From Vreelandella neptunia (GTDB lineage Bacteria > Pseudomonadota > Gammaproteobacteria > Pseudomonadales > Halomonadaceae): DNA of 64,000 nucleotides. The stretch covers positions 620,001 through 684,000 of the forward strand of contig NZ_JAKVTW010000001.1 of the NCBI RefSeq assembly GCF_022489065.1, written 5' to 3'. Numbering within the stretch: the stretch's first letter is position 1; the number at the start of each line of letters is the position of its first letter. The notes under the pieces are model-generated. The model saw only the letters and a program-made list of their open reading frames with translations. It was not told where the DNA came from and did no database searches. Shown here piece after piece: positions 58,608 to 64,000 of this stretch. Position numbers and translations under genes: made by a program.

Positions 58608-61340
58608 TCAAGGCCTTTGTAGTAGCGAGCGGTGCGCTCTTAATCTTGCCATTGCCTGGTACAGGTCTTCCAGTAGTCCCTCTACATGGTCTAGGCCGCT
58701 GGTGCGTAGTCGAGTCTCAAGTGTCTCTACCAGTAGCGCTAACTCGGGCGCACCGCAGTAACGGCTGGCGCCATTTAATCCATGCACCCAATCGAGCAGG
58801 GTTTGTAAGTTTTGTTGCGCGAACGCGGCGCGCATGTGCTGTTCGCTCTCATCTAGACTGTCGATGAGGCGTTTTAGCTGCTCGCGCGCCAGGTACTCTT
58901 TCCCCCCCGCAAGGCGTGCGCCTATCTCAAGATCAATCACCGGCAGCGTGGCAGGGGCCGCGGGGCTGAATGCCTCAGTGACGGGCTGACTCCTATTGTG
59001 TGATGGTTGTGTTGAACCGCTGTCGGCGAGCCGATGGGTTACCCCTAAAAAACGATGAAGCAGTTGATGCAGCTTTACCTCATCAATGGGTTTTATCAGT
59101 ACGTCATCAAGGCCTTCTGACAGCCACTTTTGGCGTTCACTGCTAAGCACATGGGCAGTGACAGCAATGATCGGACAGCGAGCCCAGGTGCCGCTGAGCC
59201 GACGCAGTGCCTGGGTGGTTTGCACGCCATCCATTCCAGGCATACGAATATCCATCAATACCATGTCAACATTACTGGTTCGCGCAAACTCTAGCGCTTG
59301 GTGGCCGCTTTCAAGCGCCGTGATATGCAGGGATGGGTCTTCAAGCATATTTTTAAGCAGTTCACGGTTTGGCGCATTGTCATCGACAATCAGTAGTTTG
59401 AGTGGTTGCGATGGATTGGGCAGGGCCACTAAAGATCCCGACGTTTTGTGCGGTAAAAAAGCAGGCAACAATAATTGCTTAAGTGTTGCTACCAATTGAG
59501 CCCGAGAGAAGGGCTTATAAAGCGTTTCGCCGCCCTGCGTTAACCGCAGGGGTGGTAAATCAAAGCTGTTACCATTGGCTAAAATCAATACCGGGTAGGG
59601 CATTTCATCAATCACCCGCTGCCAGTGGCGGTGGCGTTCGGGTGTATAATCGCTGTGCTCCAACCCTAATATGAGCAGCTGTGCCGATTCCGCGTCATCG
59701 AACGCAATCGGTTGCGCCTCCCAGCGCTGTAGTAAGTGCTCTAGCACATGTCGGGTGGGGGCATGGGTTTCATATAAGCGAATAGTGGGGTTGGCTAAGC
59801 TAATTTCCGTCGGCCGTTCGATGGCACGGTTGGCAAGCATGGGAAGGGTGAAAGAGAACGTCGTCCCTTTGCCCAGCTCGCTTTCGACCTCGATTTCTCC
59901 GCCCATCCGTTCTATCAACTGCCGGCAGATAGTAAGGCCAAGGCCGCTACCCCCAAATTGACGAGAATGGCTGGGTTCGGCTTGAGAAAAGGCGCTAAAC
60001 AGCGCCTCTTGATGGGCGTCACTGAGCCCAATACCTGTATCGCTGACGCTAAGATTCAGTACCACATGCTGGCCTTCCTGGTTATCCAGCATAACACGCA
60101 CAATTACTTCACCCTCATGAGTGAATTTGAGCGCATTACCAATCAAATTATTTAACACCTGATGGATGCGTAACGGGTCACCACACAGCGGTGTGGGTAC
60201 ATCGTCGTACACCATCGCCACTAGGTGCAATTGCTTGCGCTGGGCCTCGGGCGCGTGGAGGCCTACCACTTCATCAACCAGGGAGACGATGTCAATATCC
60301 GCCTCTTCAAGCGTCAGGCGATTTGCCTCAAGTTTAGAAAAGTCGAGTACATCGTTAACCAGCATGAGGAGGTTGTCGCAAGCGCGATGCACATGCTGCA
60401 ACCACTCCTGCTGGCGCGTATCCAGTGATGAGCGTCCGAGGAGCCGACAAAAACCGATAATACCGTTGAGCGGCGTGCGAATCTCATGGCTCATGTTGGC
60501 CAAGAACTCTGACTTCACCGCGTTTGCCCGTAGCGCGCTGCGATGAGCTAAATCAAGCTTGATATTCTGCTCCTCAATGGTTTCCATTGACTCTTGCAGC
60601 TCGCTAGTGGCCTGCTCAATTTGCGTTTGCATATCTCGCTGGGCCTGCTGAAAGTGCTCCGCTAGCGCATTAATATGGCTCGTTAAGTGATGAAGTTCTG
60701 AGGCATTCGTAGGTACCAGGCGTAACCTATAGTCGCCACGAGATAAGCGATAAAGAGCTTGGTTAGCTTCCTCAATAGGGCGAGTGGCATAGCGGCTAAT
60801 AGCGAAAGCCACTAAAAACATCAGCAGGCCTAGCAACATGCCGCCTAAGCTAAGACTGGCGATGAGTTTATAGCGCTCCAGGGTGAGCGTTCGGGTGCCC
60901 ATCTCAATGTCTAGCCAACCAGCGCTGCCATCGCCTGCCCTGACTGGGCTGGTGTTTAATTGAGTAACACCCAGCGGTAAGCGCAGTCGCCACGCCTCTT
61001 CTTCCATAATCAACTGGCTAGCAGCAGGGGCGTCTAGAGTGGTGGGAGCGGATTTGCCCAGCAAAAGAAGGCGTTCGCCCTGCGGATTAAATAATGCAAC
61101 CGTACGTAGGCCACGCATACTGAGGAGTTGGCGCGCCAAAATCTCCAGGCGTTGGGCATCACCCTCTGTGATGGCGTCAGCAAAGCTTGGGGCGAGCAGC
61201 TCGCCTGCGCTTTCCAGGCGCTCTTGCTGTACGGCACGAGCTTTCGTATCGCTCTGTATCACCAGCAATACGGACATCAAGGCGTACACCAAAAGCGGGA
61301 AACCGAGTAAGGCAAACAGAAGACGGGTATTCAAAGACAT
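58608..61340 (-). CDS. gacS: Hybrid sensor histidine kinase GacS/BarA
   Basis: Membrane sensor of the Gac/Rsm pathway. Two membrane segments (~7-27 and ~165-185) flank a periplasmic domain; HAMP near 187-240; phosphoacceptor H in FLANMSHEIRTPLNG (~295); ATPase; a degenerate receiver-like region (~540-655) without the Asp; a receiver with MDIRMPGMDG (~715); and a C-terminal HPt with WVHGLNGASRYCGA. 910 aa, as GacS. Upstream of cysM-rlmD-relA, the Pseudomonas order. The response regulator GacA is not here. Confidence 0.9.
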   Translation of the reverse strand: MSLNTRLLFALLGFPLLVYALMSVLLVIQSDTKARAVQQERLESAGELLAPSFADAITEGDAQRLEILARQLLSMRGLRTVALFNPQGERLLLLGKSAPTTLDAPAASQLIMEEEAWRLRLPLGVTQLNTSPVRAGDGSAGWLDIEMGTRTLTLERYKLIASLSLGGMLLGLLMFLVAFAISRYATRPIEEANQALYRLSRGDYRLRLVPTNASELHHLTSHINALAEHFQQAQRDMQTQIEQATSELQESMETIEEQNIKLDLAHRSALRANAVKSEFLANMSHEIRTPLNGIIGFCRLLGRSSLDTRQQEWLQHVHRACDNLLMLVNDVLDFSKLEANRLTLEEADIDIVSLVDEVVGLHAPEAQRKQLHLVAMVYDDVPTPLCGDPLRIHQVLNNLIGNALKFTHEGEVIVRVMLDNQEGQHVVLNLSVSDTGIGLSDAHQEALFSAFSQAEPSHSRQFGGSGLGLTICRQLIERMGGEIEVESELGKGTTFSFTLPMLANRAIERPTEISLANPTIRLYETHAPTRHVLEHLLQRWEAQPIAFDDAESAQLLILGLEHSDYTPERHRHWQRVIDEMPYPVLILANGNSFDLPPLRLTQGGETLYKPFSRAQLVATLKQLLLPAFLPHKTSGSLVALPNPSQPLKLLIVDDNAPNRELLKNMLEDPSLHITALESGHQALEFARTSNVDMVLMDIRMPGMDGVQTTQALRRLSGTWARCPIIAVTAHVLSSERQKWLSEGLDDVLIKPIDEVKLHQLLHRFLGVTHRLADSGSTQPSHNRSQPVTEAFSPAAPATLPVIDLEIGARLAGGKEYLAREQLKRLIDSLDESEQHMRAAFAQQNLQTLLDWVHGLNGASRYCGAPELALLVETLETRLRTSGLDHVEGLLEDLYQAMARLRAHRSLLQRP

Positions 61341-61395
61341 GAAAAGAAGCTCGCAGATTCAATGAGGTTGCCTGTCCAGCCTAAGGCAGCACCGA

Positions 61396-61401
61396 TATAA
61401 T
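61396..61401 (+). promoter_or_regulatory. -10 element upstream of cysM
   Basis: A perfect TATAAT, 31 bp before cysM. The -35 (TGTCCA at 61373-61378) is poor. Confidence 0.5.
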
Positions 61402-61431
61402 GCAGCATAACGGTTACGATAAGGAATATTC

Positions 61432-62364
61432 ATGAACGATCTCAAGGGCAGTCTAAAAGACAGTCTTAAGGGCTATCCCACGTTAGAAGACGTGGTTGGC
61501 AACACGCCCCTGGTGCGCCTGAAGCGCATTAGCGCAGGGCGTAACAATACCCTGTTGGCTAAACTTGAAGGTAATAATCCCGCTGGATCGGTCAAAGATC
61601 GTCCCGCCCTTTCGATGCTCAGTGAAGCAGAAGCGCGGGGTGATATTACCCCCGGCGATACGCTGATTGAGGCAACTTCAGGCAATACCGGGATTGCGCT
61701 CGCTATGGCGGCGGCGATTAAAGGCTACCAGATGGTGCTGGTAATGCCTGAGAACGCTTCTGAAGAGCGGAAACAGGCGATGGCCGCCTATGGAGCTAAA
61801 TTAATTTCTGCGAGCAAAGCCGGGGGCATGGAAGAGGCGCGCGATATTGCCGATGGCATGATTGCTAGAGGCGAAGGCAAGCCGCTCAACCAGTTCGCCA
61901 ACCCGGACAACCCCTTAGCGCACTACCGCACCACCGGGCCTGAAGTGTGGCAACAAACCGGCGGTGAGGTGACTCACTTCGTCAGTTCCATGGGAACTAC
62001 CGGCACCATCATGGGCGTGTCGCGTTATCTCAAAGAGCAAAACCAAGCGATTCAGATTGTTGGTCTGCAGCCTGCCGATGGTGCCAGTATTCCCGGAATA
62101 CGACGCTGGCCAAAAGAGTACTTACCCGCCATTTTTGAAGCACCCCGGGTGGATGTCACTCTGGATATCGGCCAACAAGAGGCCGAAGAGCACATGCGTC
62201 GTCTAGCTCGTGAAGAGGGCATTTTAGCCGGGGTCTCATCCGGGGGAAGTTTAGCGGGTGCGCTGCGTATTGCCGAGCAAACGGAAAATGCGGTCATTGT
62301 GTTTATCGTCTGTGACCGTGGTGACCGCTATCTCTCCACTGGCCTATTCGCCCCAGGAGTATAA
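61432..62364 (+). CDS. cysM: Cysteine synthase B CysM
   Basis: PLP enzyme making cysteine from O-acetylserine and sulfide or thiosulfate. PLP Lys in NPAGSVKDRP, with EATSGNTGIALAMAA and VSSMGTTGTIMG. Arg-rich RRWPKEYLP tail matches CysM, not CysK. 310 aa. Residues 4-15 are LKGS-LKDS-LKGY repeats. AAGGAA lies before the ATG. Confidence 0.93.
   Translation: MNDLKGSLKDSLKGYPTLEDVVGNTPLVRLKRISAGRNNTLLAKLEGNNPAGSVKDRPALSMLSEAEARGDITPGDTLIEATSGNTGIALAMAAAIKGYQMVLVMPENASEERKQAMAAYGAKLISASKAGGMEEARDIADGMIARGEGKPLNQFANPDNPLAHYRTTGPEVWQQTGGEVTHFVSSMGTTGTIMGVSRYLKEQNQAIQIVGLQPADGASIPGIRRWPKEYLPAIFEAPRVDVTLDIGQQEAEEHMRRLAREEGILAGVSSGGSLAGALRIAEQTENAVIVFIVCDRGDRYLSTGLFAPGV
61441..61476 (+). repeat. 12-bp tandem repeat, three units, at the 5' end of cysM
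   Basis: Units encode LKGS, LKDS and LKGY, directly after the first three codons. Confidence 0.65.
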
Positions 62365-62366
62365 TC

Positions 62367-63767
62367 ATGGCCATGTTGGGAAAAAAGCGGCCACCCAGGC
62401 CCGCGTCAGGTCATTCCGGCTTAGCAGGCACGCCCGGTGGCAAAACGCGGCCTACGGCCACGGATGATGCCTCGCCCTTGGTGATTGAGCGCTTAGCGCA
62501 CGATGGCCGTGGCGTTGCGCACTCGGCCAACGGTAAAACGGTTTTTGTTGATCAGGCATTGCCCGGCGAGCAGGTCGAAGTGGCCGTTCATCTAACGCGC
62601 AAACGTTTTGATGAAGCGCATATCAAGTCACTACTCACCACATCAGATCAACGCGTGACGCCACCTTGCCCGCATTTTGGCCACTGTGGCGGGTGTGGTC
62701 TGCAGCATTTAAATGTCGATGCCCAGCGTGCTCATAAAAGAGAAGTGGTGCGCGATCTGTTTTCACGCCAGGGCATCACGCTAGGCGAGATCGGCTCGAT
62801 CCAGGGTGACGATCAAGGCTATCGCCGCCGAGCACGGCTGGGCGTCAAGGTGGATAGCCAGGGTAATATCCGCCTTGGCTTCCGCGCCGCTCATAGCCAC
62901 CGCTTGGTGGATATCGAGCGCTGCCCGGTGCTGGTGGATTCCCTGCAGCAGTTGCTAACCCCGCTGCGTGAATTACTTAAACGCTTAGAGGCGCCGCGCC
63001 TTGTCGGTCACATTGAATTACTAGCAACCGCGACGACCCAGGTAGTGCTGGTGCGCCAACTCAAAGAGCACCTTCAGGATGCCGAGCGCTGGCAGGCCTT
63101 CGCCCAGCACCAGCAGGTGGCGCTAGGCACTTGGTTGGGGCGTGAAACCCCCGTGCTGCACTGGCATGGCGCACCCCCGGCGTTGGAAGAGTCGCTGACG
63201 CTTGAAGGCCAACCTCCACTGAGTTTAAGTTTTGCCCCAGGCGATTTTTTACAGGTTAACGGTCAGGTAAATCAGCAAATGGTGGGGCAGGTCATGCAGT
63301 GGTTGACCCCGAAAACCGGGCAAAAAATGCTCGACCTATTTGCCGGTATCGGTAACTTCAGCCTGCCTATGGCGGCAGCGGGTGCTGAGGTGCATGCGGT
63401 GGAAGGGAACCCAGCCATGGTGGCGCGGATTGCCATTAATGCGCAGCGCAATCAGCTGATGGTAAGCGGCCAGCAGGCCGATTTAAGCGACGTAGCCAGT
63501 GTTAATGAATTGTTAATTGCTCATCGCGATAGTGATGCGCTGGTTCTCGACCCGCCACGCACTGGCGGTGAAGTGATTTGTCAGTCGTTGGCGCGACGCC
63601 CGGTGCCAAAGGTGGTCTATATTTCTTGTGACCCCGCAACGCTTGCCCGAGATGCGGCACATCTTGTGCATGCGGGTTACCGAATTACGCAAGTAGCAGT
63701 GGCGGATATGTTCCTTCACACTGCGCATATGGAAACGCTGATGCTGTTTGAAGCCGATGTAGGTTAA
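62367..63767 (+). CDS. rlmD: 23S rRNA (uracil-1939-C5)-methyltransferase RlmD
   Basis: SAM-dependent m5U1939 methyltransferase. N-terminal TRAM domain, 4Fe-4S motif PHFGHCGGCGLQHLN, SAM-binding LDLFAGIGNFSLPMA, LDPPRTGGEV and catalytic Cys in VYISCDPATLARD. 466 aa with a basic Pro-rich N terminus. Start ATG 62367, two bases after cysM; ATG 62373 is also possible. Confidence 0.94.
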   Translation: MAMLGKKRPPRPASGHSGLAGTPGGKTRPTATDDASPLVIERLAHDGRGVAHSANGKTVFVDQALPGEQVEVAVHLTRKRFDEAHIKSLLTTSDQRVTPPCPHFGHCGGCGLQHLNVDAQRAHKREVVRDLFSRQGITLGEIGSIQGDDQGYRRRARLGVKVDSQGNIRLGFRAAHSHRLVDIERCPVLVDSLQQLLTPLRELLKRLEAPRLVGHIELLATATTQVVLVRQLKEHLQDAERWQAFAQHQQVALGTWLGRETPVLHWHGAPPALEESLTLEGQPPLSLSFAPGDFLQVNGQVNQQMVGQVMQWLTPKTGQKMLDLFAGIGNFSLPMAAAGAEVHAVEGNPAMVARIAINAQRNQLMVSGQQADLSDVASVNELLIAHRDSDALVLDPPRTGGEVICQSLARRPVPKVVYISCDPATLARDAAHLVHAGYRITQVAVADMFLHTAHMETLMLFEADVG

Positions 63768-63854
63768 CTGCCGGGCTTTAAGCTCTGGCCCATCGCTTCA
63801 AACCACGGTGACGGCCGTGTGGAGACCGTCTCCCAGAAAGGATGATTGATTGTC

Positions 63855-64000
63855 ATGGTGAAAGTGCGTGAAAACCAGCCGCTAAACGCTAGCGGGCAGG
63901 TGGACATACAGCAATGGTTAACGCGCCTGCAAGAGGATGTGCGTCTACGTGATCCAGAGCGTTTAGTCGACGCTTGTGAGCTCGCTGAGAAGTTAGAGCT
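63855..64000 (+). CDS. relA: RelA (GTP pyrophosphokinase), N-terminal fragment
   Basis: The window ends inside this gene. The first 48 codons read MVKVRENQPLNASG then DIQQWLTRL, matching RelA N termini. AAAGGA lies ~12 bases upstream of ATG 63855. Position after rlmD supports RelA. The synthetase domain lies beyond the window. Confidence 0.8.
   Translation, partial: MVKVRENQPLNASGQVDIQQWLTRLQEDVRLRDPERLVDACELAEKLE

Overview
The window is a contiguous stretch of gammaproteobacterial core chromosome, best matched to the Halomonadaceae (Halomonas or a close relative) within the Oceanospirillales. The evidence is moderate G+C, purple-bacterial versions of every housekeeping protein, and a gene order that I recall as nearly collinear with Pseudomonas (kdsB-ptp-murB-rne-rluC-sppA-maf-yceD-rpmF-plsX-fabD-fabG-acpP-fabF-pabC-mltG-tmk-holB-pilZ-tatD, then algU-mucABCD-lepA-lepB-rnc-era-recO-pdxJ-acpS-gacS-cysM-rlmD-relA). 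Enterobacterial-type class Ib ribonucleotide reductase and Vibrio-like TonB genes are interspersed. The genus call is inference. I found no mobile element, prophage, CRISPR array, rRNA or tRNA gene.

Layout. 1-5.5 kb: envelope genes (msbA, lpxK, Trm112-like protein, kdsB, tyrosine phosphatase, murB), closed by a bidirectional terminator facing rne. 5.5-9.6 kb: RNase E on the minus strand with a long leader. 9.6-13 kb: rluC, a HAD phosphatase, sppA, and maf on the opposite strand. 13.1-23.6 kb: the yceD-rpmF-plsX-fab fatty-acid cluster, running into pabC-mltG-tmk-holB-pilZ-tatD. 23.6-26.4 kb: a DUF1285 protein and a UvrD-type helicase. 26.5-30.4 kb: divergent electron-transfer-flavoprotein genes (ETF-QO versus etfBA).

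30.4-41 kb is the most coherent accessory-like block: a manganese-type superoxide dismutase, nrdHIEF with a candidate pair of NrdR boxes, a Nudix hydrolase, and a six-gene TonB energy-transduction operon preceded by a good Fur box. Read together these look like iron-limitation and Mn/oxidative-stress functions.

41-46.8 kb: xthA with a small basic protein, an RhlB-type helicase, a DinG-type helicase and a DAHP synthase. 47.3-52.1 kb: the envelope-stress sigma factor with its anti-sigma, co-regulators and DegP-like protease. 52.2-58.5 kb: lepA-lepB-rnc-era-recO-pdxJ-acpS. 58.6-64 kb: the GacS-type hybrid kinase (minus strand), cysM, rlmD and the first part of relA, which runs off the window.

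No wholly new system is evident. The most unusual signals are small: in-frame 12- or 15-bp tandem repeats at the ends or in the linkers of otherwise conserved enzymes (Trm112-like, KdsB, RNase E, NrdE, CysM), a His/Cys-rich metal-binding-like tail on PdxJ, a near-consensus promoter that implies a leaderless yceD mRNA, and an AT-rich 14-bp repeat tract upstream of rpoE.
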